8,881 nucleotides of DNA from an uncultured Loktanella sp. (GCA_913061335.1 CAJXTP010000118.1:1-8881); one strand, 5' to 3'. Shown: positions 1 through 6,346, counted from the first letter of the stretch. Notes: generated from the sequence alone by a model not told the origin. A program made the numbers and translations.

Positions 1-245
1 ATAGCATCGCTGAGCTGTGCCGTCGTGAGGGCATTTCCCAAGGGATCTATTACAAATGGTCGAAGGACTTCATGGAAGCTGGCAAGAAGCGGCTGGCTGG
101 CGATACTGCACGGGCAGCCAACACCGATGAGGTGAAGGATCTGCGTCGCGAAGCCCGTGATCTGAAGGAGGTCGTAGCAGAACAAACGCTCGAGCTCCGG
201 CTGCTCAAAAAAAGCATGCTGGGCGATGGGGGCGACCACGAATGA
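1..245 (+). CDS. IS3-family transposase OrfA, C-terminal part (5' truncated by window edge)
   Basis: About 80 codons are readable, with the first full codon at base 3 and a TGA stop at 243-245. The visible part starts inside a helix-turn-helix DNA-binding domain (SIAELCRREGISQGIYYKW) and continues into a charged, leucine-spaced coiled coil (DLRREARDLKEVVAEQTLE, then LRLLKKS), the multimerisation zipper of IS3/IS911 OrfA proteins. In this family OrfA binds the terminal repeats, regulates transposition, and supplies the N-terminus of the OrfAB frameshift transposase. The stop codon overlaps the OrfB start as ATGA, so OrfB may be translated by coupling as well as by frameshifting. The N-terminus is missing only because the window begins here. 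Confidence 0.85.
   Translation, partial: SIAELCRREGISQGIYYKWSKDFMEAGKKRLAGDTARAANTDEVKDLRREARDLKEVVAEQTLELRLLKKSMLGDGGDHE
207..214 (+). promoter_or_regulatory. Candidate -1 ribosomal frameshift site (A7G run) in IS OrfA/OrfB overlap
   Basis: A run of seven A residues followed by G lies near the end of orfA. The orfA frame reads CTC AAA AAA AGC. The orfB frame is -1 relative to it and is open from base 161, just after a TGA at 158-160, through the A-run to the orfB ATG at 242. A -1 slip on the A-run would therefore give an OrfAB fusion, the usual transposase of IS3 elements. The heptamer in the reading phase is C AAA AAA, not the classical A AAA AAG, so efficiency may be modest. A small hairpin (ATGAG 242-246 with CTCAT 253-257) lies downstream and covers the orfB start codon. 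Confidence 0.6.
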
Positions 246-1222
246 GATATCCCTCATCTGAGAAGTTAGAGATCATCCGGTTGGTCGAGGGGTCGCATCT
301 GTCTGCCCGCCTGACATTGGCCAAACTGGGCATTCCACGCACCACATTCTACCGTTGGTATGATCGGTATCTGCAGCGTGGTGAGGCCGGGCTGCAGGAT
401 CAATCTCCCAAACCCAAACACGTTTGGAACCGCATTCCTGATGAGGTGCGGCGTAGGGTTGTTAAGCTGGCGCTGAAAGAGACGGAGTTATCGCCACGAG
501 AACTGGCCGTGACGTTCACAGATCGAGAAAGCTACTTTGTATCAGAGGCTTCGACGTATCGGATACTGAAAGCACATGATCTAATCACCAGCCCTGCCTT
601 CATTGTCATCAAGGCTGCCAATGAGTTCAAAGACAAAACTACGGCCATCAATCAACTGTGGCAGACGGACTTCACCTATCTCAAAATCATTGGCTGGGGC
701 TGGTTCTATCTCAGCACGATCCTTGATGATTACAGCCGCTACATCATCGCGTGGAGACTTTGCACCAACATGAGGACACAAGACGTGACCGATACGTTGG
801 ATTTGGCTTTGGAAGCCTCTGGGTGCGACCAAGTCCATGTCGTCCACAAGCCAAGGTTGCTCAGCGATAATGGTTCCAGCTACGTCTCTGGTGAATTGGC
901 TGAGTGGTTGCAGGACAAAGGCATGAAGCACAGTCGCGGTGCGCCATACCACCCGCAAACCCAGGGCAAAATCGAGCGCTGGCACCAAACCCTGAAGAAC
1001 CGCATCCTGCTGGAACATTACTTCTTACCCGGCGACCTCGAAGTCCAGATTGAAGCCTTTGTCGATCATTACAATCATCGGCGCTACCATGAGAGCCTGA
1101 ACAACGTCACGCCATCTGACGTCTACTTCGGACGTGACAAAGCCATTCTAAAACAAAGGGAAAGGATCAAACGAAAGACACTCGAAACGCGACGCTTGCA
1201 TCACAGACAACGCGCCGCATAA
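242..1222 (+). CDS. IS3-family transposase OrfB (DDE integrase core)
   Basis: This 326-residue protein carries out the DNA strand transfer of the insertion sequence. Residues about 5-65 hold an extra helix-turn-helix (LAKLGIPRTTFYRWYDRY) and residues about 130-300 hold the rve integrase core. The catalytic triad is readable: D143 in WQTDFTY, D209 in LLSDNGSS and E245 in GKIERWHQTLK, with 35 residues between the second D and the E and the conserved basic residue K252 seven positions after E245. This is the DD(35)E signature of IS3 transposases. The C-terminal YNHRRYHESL motif is also typical. The ATG at 242 overlaps the orfA stop. The protein may be made alone by coupling or fused to OrfA by frameshifting. 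It has full length for the family and no internal stops, so it is probably functional. Confidence 0.93.
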   Translation: MRYPSSEKLEIIRLVEGSHLSARLTLAKLGIPRTTFYRWYDRYLQRGEAGLQDQSPKPKHVWNRIPDEVRRRVVKLALKETELSPRELAVTFTDRESYFVSEASTYRILKAHDLITSPAFIVIKAANEFKDKTTAINQLWQTDFTYLKIIGWGWFYLSTILDDYSRYIIAWRLCTNMRTQDVTDTLDLALEASGCDQVHVVHKPRLLSDNGSSYVSGELAEWLQDKGMKHSRGAPYHPQTQGKIERWHQTLKNRILLEHYFLPGDLEVQIEAFVDHYNHRRYHESLNNVTPSDVYFGRDKAILKQRERIKRKTLETRRLHHRQRAA

Positions 1223-1270
1223 TGAAACCAACCAGATGGGCCAGACTCTCTCTTAGTTAAAGCTGCCATT

Positions 1271-1296
1271 GGTTCCAAAAACCCTGACGACGGACA
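1271..1296 (+). repeat. Probable right terminal inverted repeat of the IS3 element
   Basis: After the orfB stop there are about 74 non-coding bases. They end with GGTTCC, an A5 run and CCCTGACGACGGACA. Read from the outside on the other strand this starts TGTCCGTCGTCAGGG, with the 5'-TG expected of IS3-family ends. Dehydrogenase coding homology begins within a few bases of the boundary. The matching left repeat is outside the window, so both the inner and outer limits are estimates. Confidence 0.5.
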
Positions 1297-1617
1297 CTGT
1301 CGGACTACGATTTGGTCATTGACATGGTTGGGGGCGAAACATTGAATCGCTCTTTCAAAGTATTGAAAAAGGGCGGTGCGCTGGTTTCAATCAAGGGTCA
1401 AGATCAAGACGGTCTTGCAGAAAAATATGGCGTTCGGTTTGAATGGTTCTTCATGTCGCCAGACGGCAAAATGCTGGCAGAGCTTGGTGCCTTGATCAGT
1501 GACGGCACCGTTACGCCCGTCATCGATAGCGTTTTCCCGATGGATCAAGTTTCAGCCGCTTATGACAAATTGGAGACTGGGCGCGCAGTCGGCAAGATTG
1601 TGGTTACCGTCAAGTAA
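1297..1617 (+). pseudogene. 3' remnant of a medium-chain dehydrogenase/quinone oxidoreductase gene, truncated by the IS
   Basis: The frame is open from the IS boundary to a TAA at 1615-1617 and encodes about 106 residues matching the C-terminal third of NADPH-dependent quinone oxidoreductase-like MDR proteins (usually about 310-330 residues). It begins inside the Rossmann domain (LSDYDLVIDMVGGETLNRSF, then a KKGGALVSIKG strand-turn) and ends with the characteristic tail (SVFPMDQVSAAYDKLETGRA, then VGKIVVTVK). The GroES-like N-terminal domain and the glycine-rich dinucleotide loop are missing, as is any credible start: only a TTG at 1312 and an ATG at 1324, both within the domain. The IS ends just where homology begins, so the simplest reading is insertional truncation. 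The original substrate cannot be deduced. A stem-loop follows the stop. Confidence 0.85.
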
Positions 1618-1624
1618 ATGGGTA

Positions 1625-1650
1625 TCCGGCTAGCATTCAACCTAGCCGGA
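1625..1650 (+). terminator. Stem-loop after the dehydrogenase remnant, possible terminator
   Basis: A perfect 9-bp inverted repeat (TCCGGCTAG, 8-base loop, CTAGCCGGA) begins eight bases after the stop codon of the truncated dehydrogenase. Its position and GC-rich stem suit a transcription terminator or 3'-end stabiliser. It is followed by AATCACACC rather than a T-tract, so it is not a classical intrinsic terminator. It would also shield the downstream MATE gene from read-through out of the IS. Confidence 0.55.
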
Positions 1651-1775
1651 AATCACACCAGAAATCGCTAGCAACGTAGAAAGGGCTGGTAGCAGGCCAG
1701 AAAAACTCCGACACTGTCGTAAGTAACTTTTACTCGGCGCACATTCCGAGGCGACTGATGTACGGTGCCAGAATT

Positions 1776-1791
1776 TGTTCAGCGCCGAACA
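1776..1791. promoter_or_regulatory. Inverted repeat upstream of the MATE gene, possible operator
   Basis: TGTTC, six bases (AGCGCC), then GAACA forms a 16-bp dyad 42 bases before the MATE start codon. This is the size of a dimeric helix-turn-helix regulator site, and drug-efflux genes are often controlled by such repressors, but no regulator gene lies next to it. A second weaker dyad (CTCGG, 8 bases, CCGAG) lies at 1733-1750. I see no clear -35/-10 pair in 1651-1832, and nothing else convincing in that 180-bp stretch. Tentative. Confidence 0.3.
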
Positions 1792-1815
1792 TCGCATTTC
1801 AGACTGGGTGACATT

Positions 1816-1836
1816 ATGGCCGAACCAAAATCATGA
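1816..1836 (+). other. Possible tiny leader ORF overlapping the MATE start (MAEPKS)
   Basis: An ATG at 1816 opens a six-codon reading frame (MAEPKS) whose TGA at 1834-1836 overlaps the MATE start as ATGA. A GGGTGA stretch 4-5 bases before this ATG is a better ribosome-binding sequence than anything before the MATE ATG, which follows GAACCAAAATC. The frame can be extended upstream to a GTG at 1765 (23 codons). This could be a translationally coupled leader peptide, or simple coincidence in a short region. Confidence 0.25.
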
Positions 1837-3242
1837 CTGACACCAATCAGCAGGCCAAGTTCCTGTCAGGCAACTTAACGAAACATATCATTTCAATGTC
1901 GCTTACATCTGCGATTGGGTTTTTAGCCCTGTTTGTGGTCGACCTTGTGGACATGCTGTTCATCTCAATGCTGGGGATTGATGAACTGGCCGCTGCGGTT
2001 GGCTTTGCGGGAACGATCCTGTTTATGACCACATCGATTAGCATCGGAATGGCAATTGCAGGCGGTGCGTTGGTTGCGCGGTCGTTGGGCGAAAATAAGC
2101 CGGAGCGCGCGACGGAATTGCTGACACATGTGCTGATAGTGGGTGTCGTGTTTGCAATTGCGTTTGCTTGGCTCATTTATACCAATCTACAGACAATGAC
2201 CGGATGGATCGGCGCGACCGGAAACACCCAAGAACTTGCAATATCTTACCTCAAAATCCTGATCCCGACGATGCCAATCCTGTTGATCGGCATCGTCGCC
2301 TCTGCGGCACTGCGCAGCCACGGCGCTGCCCGTCTGTCGATGATGGTGACTTTGGTGGCCGGCGTCGTAAATGCGATCCTTGACCCAATTTTTATATTCA
2401 CGCTCGATATGGGTTTGGAAGGTGCTGCTTGGGCATCCGTCATGGCGCGAATTTCTGTGGCAGTGACAGCAGTTTATTATACGGTGCGGCGTTTCGGCGG
2501 GTTTTCAGGGCTTTCTTTTCGCGCCATTGCCCGCGATCTGCGCCCTATCGCGGCCATCGCCGTCCCCGCAATGCTTGCCAATGTCGCAGCACCAATTGGC
2601 GGCGCTTACGTAACCAGAGCAGCATCAGAGTTTGGCGAAGCCGCTGTCGCGGGGATGGCCATTATCGGACGGGTCACGCCCATCGCTTTTGCGCTGATTT
2701 TTGCGATGTCTGGGGCCATAGGCCCAATCATAGGCCAGAACTTTGGTGCAAAACAGCATGACCGGGTACGCGAAGCATTCAACAGCAGCATGATCCTCAT
2801 CGTAGTATACGTCATCCCCGTCGTGATCGGTCTATATTTCCTGCGAGAACCAATCGCCAACATGTTCAACGCCCAAGGCGTCGCGCGAGACTTGATCTTT
2901 TTGTTCTGCGGCCCGCTGTCATTGGCGTGGATATTCAACGGGATCATTTTTGTGGGCAACGCGGCCTATAACAATTTGGGCCATCCATTCTATTCAACGT
3001 GGGTCAATTGGGGTCGCAACACGCTCGGTGTGATCCCGTTCGTCTATTTGGGCGCGCAATACTGGGGGGCTGGTGGTGTCTTAGTTGGTCAGATGGTGGG
3101 CGGCATTTTTGTCGCAATTGTATCGTTCGTTTTAGCGGAGCGATTGATGAAAAAGGCTGAGACTGACCAAATCGAAGTCCCAGAGGATACTGAATTTTCT
3201 GAACATCAAAGATCGCTCAAGATTCAGCATCTTAGACGGTAA
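1833..3242 (+). CDS. MATE-family efflux transporter
   Basis: This 469-residue inner-membrane protein has about twelve hydrophobic segments in two six-helix halves, the size and layout of multidrug and toxin extrusion transporters. These export cationic drugs or metabolites using a Na+ or H+ gradient. Recognisable family features are an N-terminal SGNLTKHIISMSLTSAIGF entry into helix 1, VDLVDMLFISMLG at residues 36-48, ALRSHGAARLSMMV near 159-172 followed by NAILDPIFIF at 180-189, and in the second half GPIIGQNFGAKQHDRVREAF at 297-316. The last ~27 residues are hydrophilic. The ATG at 1833 is the first in its frame after a TGA at 1809 and lacks a good Shine-Dalgarno sequence. It stands alone, with no partner or regulator gene beside it, so the substrate cannot be inferred. 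Confidence 0.93.
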   Translation: MTDTNQQAKFLSGNLTKHIISMSLTSAIGFLALFVVDLVDMLFISMLGIDELAAAVGFAGTILFMTTSISIGMAIAGGALVARSLGENKPERATELLTHVLIVGVVFAIAFAWLIYTNLQTMTGWIGATGNTQELAISYLKILIPTMPILLIGIVASAALRSHGAARLSMMVTLVAGVVNAILDPIFIFTLDMGLEGAAWASVMARISVAVTAVYYTVRRFGGFSGLSFRAIARDLRPIAAIAVPAMLANVAAPIGGAYVTRAASEFGEAAVAGMAIIGRVTPIAFALIFAMSGAIGPIIGQNFGAKQHDRVREAFNSSMILIVVYVIPVVIGLYFLREPIANMFNAQGVARDLIFLFCGPLSLAWIFNGIIFVGNAAYNNLGHPFYSTWVNWGRNTLGVIPFVYLGAQYWGAGGVLVGQMVGGIFVAIVSFVLAERLMKKAETDQIEVPEDTEFSEHQRSLKIQHLRR

Positions 3243-3273
3243 TCAGCAAACGAGACGATCTAGTTTGAAATGA

Positions 3274-3295
3274 CAGTCGCTTTCCGTTTCGACTG
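3274..3295 (+). terminator. Weak stem-loop after the MATE gene
   Basis: CAGTCG and CGACTG form a perfect 6-bp stem around a 10-base loop, 31 bases after the MATE stop codon. There is no T-tract after it and the loop is large, so it is at best a weak or factor-dependent terminator. Confidence 0.25.
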
Positions 3296-3320
3296 GACCA
3301 GCCGATAGGTCACTGGGCGG

Positions 3321-3349
3321 TTGTCATACAACGCTTCTCGGCACATGAT
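3321..3349 (+). promoter_or_regulatory. Candidate sigma70-type promoter for the MpaB-family gene
   Basis: TTGTCA (3321-3326), a 17-bp spacer and CATGAT (3344-3349) match the -35 and -10 consensus at five and four of six positions. Transcription would start near 3356, giving a leader of about 24 bases that contains the strong GGAGG ribosome-binding site at 3370-3374. The 137-bp gap after the MATE gene is consistent with an independent promoter here. Confidence 0.4.
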
Positions 3350-3379
3350 GCCCATTCTTTTAACGGCTCGGAGGCTACA

Positions 3380-4240
3380 ATGTCACGTTGGTCCAAAGAG
3401 ATCGCACAACTGGATCCTTCCGCCGATTATGAGCGGATTGTATATCTGCTCAGCACGTTTGAATTTGCGTGGGATATAGAAAAGGCTCTCGAATTCGCAT
3501 TGTTCCGAACCTATGGCGTTCCGTCGATTTCTGGGCTTCTTGCTAAGACGGGTGCCTTTCGCAAAGATACGCAAAAGCGGTATGACGACACAGAGTTGTT
3601 GCTCGCTGAGATCGCGGAGACTGGTCAGGATAGCATTCGTGGGCAAGTCGCGATGGCCCGCATCAATGACATGCATGGCCGCTACCGTATCTCAAATGAT
3701 GATATGCTCTACGTGTTGTCTACATTTGTAACGGAGCCAAAACTCTGGCTGGACAGGTTCGGGCGCAGGGCGTTGACGACGGTCGAGATTGACGCCTCAG
3801 TTAGCTATTATCGTGCGTTGGGAAAGAAGATGGGGATCAACGACATACCGCAGAGCTTTGATGCTTTCGACGCCTACAAAAACACATACGAGGCGGATCA
3901 TTTCAAGTATGCGCCAAGCAATGCGGAAATCGCAAATGCGACCCGTGACCTTCTTTTGTCCTTCTATCTTCCGCCGCAGCTTGTGCCGCTCGGCCGACCC
4001 GTCGTTCACGCCCTGTGTGATCCGCAACTGCGGCAAGCCATGGGGTTTACTAACCCGCCGCTCTGGCTGGAACGTCTTGTCGTCACGGCGCTTAAGACAC
4101 GCGCAAAATTTTTGTGTCTCCTACCAGCCCGCCGCCGCCCGCGCCTGATTTCTGAACGCCGCAGAAAGACCTATCCAAGAGGATATCAGATCGAACAGCT
4201 CGGGACTTTTACAAATGATCAAGGCAAAGCAGGACCGTAG
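3380..4240 (+). CDS. Oxygenase MpaB family protein (DUF2236), putative haem-dependent oxygenase
   Basis: This 286-residue soluble protein resembles the DUF2236/MpaB family, which includes fungal MpaB and the bacterial rubber oxygenase Lcp, a b-type haem enzyme. The family-like blocks are DYERIVYLLSTFEFAWDIEK (16-35), FALFRTYGVPSISGLL (39-54), RKDTQKRYDDTELLLAEI (61-78), RINDMHGRYRISNDDMLYVL (94-113), DHFKYAPSNAEIANATRDL (173-191) and the basic C-terminal RRKTYPRGYQIEQLGTF (261-277). R67, T71 and H99 follow the R-x3-T...H order of the Lcp haem pocket (R164, T168, axial H198); H99 as haem ligand is an inference. Start choice is firm: a perfect GGAGG lies five bases before the ATG. No signal peptide or membrane helix is seen. 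Bacterial members like this one have no settled substrate, and its neighbours do not suggest one. Its stop is 4 bp from the convergent hutC stop. Confidence 0.82.
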   Translation: MSRWSKEIAQLDPSADYERIVYLLSTFEFAWDIEKALEFALFRTYGVPSISGLLAKTGAFRKDTQKRYDDTELLLAEIAETGQDSIRGQVAMARINDMHGRYRISNDDMLYVLSTFVTEPKLWLDRFGRRALTTVEIDASVSYYRALGKKMGINDIPQSFDAFDAYKNTYEADHFKYAPSNAEIANATRDLLLSFYLPPQLVPLGRPVVHALCDPQLRQAMGFTNPPLWLERLVVTALKTRAKFLCLLPARRRPRLISERRRKTYPRGYQIEQLGTFTNDQGKAGP

Positions 4241-4244
4241 TTTA

Positions 4245-4946
4245 TCACAAAACAGCGCGAAGGCAGTGACCAGGGCCAAAAAGTAAGCGTACCTTGGTGA
4301 CAGGCGCGTCGCCGTCCCAAGTCACGCGGTCAATCGTAAACAAGGCGCTGTGTTCGAGGCATTGCAGGATCGCGGCCTCACCGATGGTCGCCGACGTTGC
4401 CGCAAACGATATTTCGCCGTGCGTATAGGGCGCGTGCGTCAGCAGCCATTCGTTTGCACTGACGGTCTCAAAGTTTTCAGCCAAAGCATCAGGAACCACG
4501 ACAGGATCGATCCACCGATCCTCAAATGCGTAGGGCGTATCGTCGGCCAAATGCAGCGCACGGACATGCAGCATGGGGCGGTCCGCATGCGCGTTCATCG
4601 CCCCACTGATGTTTAAAGGTGGCACGACTTCGTTGCGCGTGATCCGCTGGTAGCCATATTTTTGACCGCGCTCTTCAATCTCGGTACGGATAACTGCGAT
4701 ATTTATCATGGCTTTGGCGACAGGTTGTGCTGCGACGCGTGTGCCCGCCTTGCGGCGTCTATCCAGCACGCCTGTTTCGGCGACTGCGCGCAGCGCGCGG
4801 TTCACAGTGGTGCGCGCGCAGCCGAATTCTAGGGCTAAGTCGACCTCATTTGGAATCAAGTCGCCGGGTATCCATTCGCGCGCATGGATACGCCGCAGGA
4901 CTTCTGTCTGCACGCTTTGCCAATTCCGGAATGAGGGGGTGTTCAT
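4245..4946 (-). CDS. hutC: HutC, GntR-family histidine-utilisation repressor
   Basis: A 233-residue transcription factor with an N-terminal winged helix-turn-helix of the GntR type (residues about 8-72; recognition region FGCARTTVNRALRAVAETGV) and a C-terminal UTRA effector domain (about 77-230). In characterised bacteria HutC represses hut genes and is released by urocanate, the first pathway intermediate. The start chosen is the ATG at 4946, which overlaps the hutF stop as ATGA; a longer frame reaching 5048 would lie inside hutF and add a non-homologous segment. There is no good Shine-Dalgarno sequence, so translation probably depends on coupling to hutF. Being in the hutF operon downstream of the predicted operator, it should repress itself. 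The 3' end abuts the MpaB-family gene with no room for a separate terminator. Confidence 0.9.
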   Translation of the reverse strand: MNTPSFRNWQSVQTEVLRRIHAREWIPGDLIPNEVDLALEFGCARTTVNRALRAVAETGVLDRRRKAGTRVAAQPVAKAMINIAVIRTEIEERGQKYGYQRITRNEVVPPLNISGAMNAHADRPMLHVRALHLADDTPYAFEDRWIDPVVVPDALAENFETVSANEWLLTHAPYTHGEISFAATSATIGEAAILQCLEHSALFTIDRVTWDGDAPVTKVRLLFGPGHCLRAVL

Positions 4947-6307
4947 AGGGCGTCTTTCAAGGCGTCGATGGTGCGCCGGTAGGCCGCGATTATATCGGTG
5001 CGCGCGACATGTTGGCCATTCCTTACCACGTGTCGCCCCGCAGACCATACATTGCTTACAAGCCGATCGTCACCTGCGAAAATCCACGCGTCTAATGCGG
5101 TATCAGCTGACCGCCCCCAAATGTGCGCATTATCGGTATCAAGTGTCAGCATGTCGGCCCAATAGCCAACCTCAAGCCGTCCGGTTTTGCGCTGCGTAGC
5201 CTGTGCGCCGCCACGCAGCATTTTCTCAAACATCCGCCGCCCCGTCGAGAATTCAGGTGAGGCCAATGCTGCCCGCGTGCCGTCACGCAGCCGCTGTGAA
5301 TAGTCCAGCGTGCGGAGCTCTTCGCTAAGCGCAATGCGCACGTTGCTATCTGAGCCGACGGCCATCGCACCGCCAGCGTCCAGCCAACTCACCGCGTCAA
5401 AAATGCCGTCGCCAAGGCTACTTTCTGTGATCGGACAAAGCCCTGCAACCGCCCCAGATTCCGCCAGACGAACGGTTTCAGATGGCGTCATTTGGGTGCA
5501 ATGGATAAGGCACCACCGCGCATCCAACCCCATGTTATCCAAGGCCCATGTGACAGGCCGTGCGCCCCAATGTGTCTGTACTTCGTCGACCTCGGGCATC
5601 TGTTCTGCCAGATGCATATGGATCGGACCGGTTGGGAACGCCGTGCTATAGGCTCGAAGGTTTCCAACACCAACAGCCCGCAAGGAATGCGGTGCAACCC
5701 CGTGCCCTGTATCTGCAGGAAGCGACGACAGCGCCGCGACGGCCCCATCATGCAACGCCTGAAATCTGTCCAAATCATTCCCAAACCTGATCTGACCTGC
5801 CGTCAATTCACGCCCGTCGCATCCGCCAAATTCATAGTGCACAGGCAGCAAGCACAGCCCGATCCCTGTTTGCGTTGCCGCCGCTGCGATCCGCTCTGAC
5901 ATCTCGGCGATGTTGTCATACGGCATGCCACCGGGCTGATGATGCAGATAATGGAATTCAGCGTTGATCGCATAGCCGGCTTCGAGCATTTCCATCTGCA
6001 CAAATGCAGTGATTGCCTCAATATGATCTGGGCTCAGCCTGTCAAGGAACCGGAACATCAACTGCCGCCATGTCCAAAAGCTATCGTTTGGGTTCGGCCC
6101 ACGCGCTTCGGTCAAGCCAGCCATTGCCCGCTGAAACGCATGGCTGTGCACATTCACCGGTGCTGGAAGCAACATGTTCGTCGCGCCACCCGCGTTCGGA
6201 GCATCTTGCTGTACGCCTGCGATTCGACCCGCGGCATCAACATCTATGCGCACATTTGATGCCCAGCCCGTCGGCAGCAATGCGGATCTGGCCCATACAG
6301 TCTTCAT
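4943..6307 (-). CDS. hutF: HutF, formimidoylglutamate deiminase
   Basis: This 454-residue cytosolic metalloenzyme of the amidohydrolase superfamily converts N-formimidoyl-L-glutamate to N-formyl-L-glutamate and ammonia, the fourth step of the five-step histidine pathway. Metal and catalytic residues are readable: H54 and H56 in NVHSHAFQRAMAG, H207 and R210 in VAPHSLRAV, H232 and E235 in HMHLAEQ, H269 in CLIHCTQM, and D320 in VGSDSNVRI. The order and spacing match HutF closely and distinguish it from guanine deaminase or chlorohydrolase relatives. The ATG at 6307 gives the family's usual length; the frame is open upstream to 6604 but that extension runs across the promoter region and into antisense hutI. 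A GTGAGAG sequence lies five bases before the start. It is first in a two-gene operon with hutC and diverges from hutI. Confidence 0.94.
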   Translation of the reverse strand: MKTVWARSALLPTGWASNVRIDVDAAGRIAGVQQDAPNAGGATNMLLPAPVNVHSHAFQRAMAGLTEARGPNPNDSFWTWRQLMFRFLDRLSPDHIEAITAFVQMEMLEAGYAINAEFHYLHHQPGGMPYDNIAEMSERIAAAATQTGIGLCLLPVHYEFGGCDGRELTAGQIRFGNDLDRFQALHDGAVAALSSLPADTGHGVAPHSLRAVGVGNLRAYSTAFPTGPIHMHLAEQMPEVDEVQTHWGARPVTWALDNMGLDARWCLIHCTQMTPSETVRLAESGAVAGLCPITESSLGDGIFDAVSWLDAGGAMAVGSDSNVRIALSEELRTLDYSQRLRDGTRAALASPEFSTGRRMFEKMLRGGAQATQRKTGRLEVGYWADMLTLDTDNAHIWGRSADTALDAWIFAGDDRLVSNVWSAGRHVVRNGQHVARTDIIAAYRRTIDALKDAL

Positions 6308-6318
6308 AGCGCTCTCAC

Positions 6319-6346
6319 TTGACAAATTAATATGTATGCACATAAT
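6319..6346 (+). promoter_or_regulatory. Sigma70-like promoter for hutIH
   Basis: A consensus TTGACA (6319-6324) is followed after 16 bp by CATAAT (6341-6346), five of six matches to the -10 consensus. Transcription would start near 6353, leaving a leader of about 31 bases before the hutI ATG. The spacer and -10 are covered by the palindromic HutC-type site, so repressor binding would exclude RNA polymerase. Confidence 0.7.
6331..6344. promoter_or_regulatory. Candidate HutC operator between hutF and hutI
   Basis: TATGTATGCACATA has 5-bp inverted arms (TATGT/ACATA) around ATGC and contains the GT-N4-AC core described for HutC-subfamily GntR repressors. It overlaps the -10 elements of both divergent promoters, the expected place for a repressor that controls both operons with one site. 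The match is by eye; binding is inferred from the adjacent hutC gene. Confidence 0.6.

Larger units (their letters stand above)
1..1296 (+). mobile_element. IS3-family insertion sequence, right-hand part (left end outside window)
   Basis: The segment holds the end of a small OrfA (helix-turn-helix plus coiled coil) and a complete OrfB with a DDE integrase core, in the -1 frame relationship typical of IS3-family elements. The left end and the start of OrfA lie outside the window. The right end is placed near 1296 for two reasons: the complementary strand there begins TGTCCGTCG, matching the TG...CA ends of IS3 elements, and readable homology to an unrelated dehydrogenase begins immediately afterwards. 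The exact terminus and the target duplication cannot be proved without the left end. OrfA and OrfB both look intact where visible, so the element may still be active. Confidence 0.85.

Noticed and set aside
1312..1617. Dehydrogenase remnant as a functional 101-residue gene starting at TTG 1312
   Set aside because: The start would fall inside the Rossmann fold, there is no ribosome-binding site, and the nucleotide-binding loop and catalytic domain are missing. It is better called a pseudogene.
4947..5048. N-terminal extension of hutC to 5048
   Set aside because: The added 34 residues lie within hutF in another frame and are not GntR-like. The ATG at 4946 begins just before the winged helix and overlaps the hutF stop.
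5310..6259. Several long plus-strand open frames inside hutF
   Set aside because: They are antisense to a gene with complete catalytic motifs and show no recognisable domains. Their length is explained by codon bias of the real gene.
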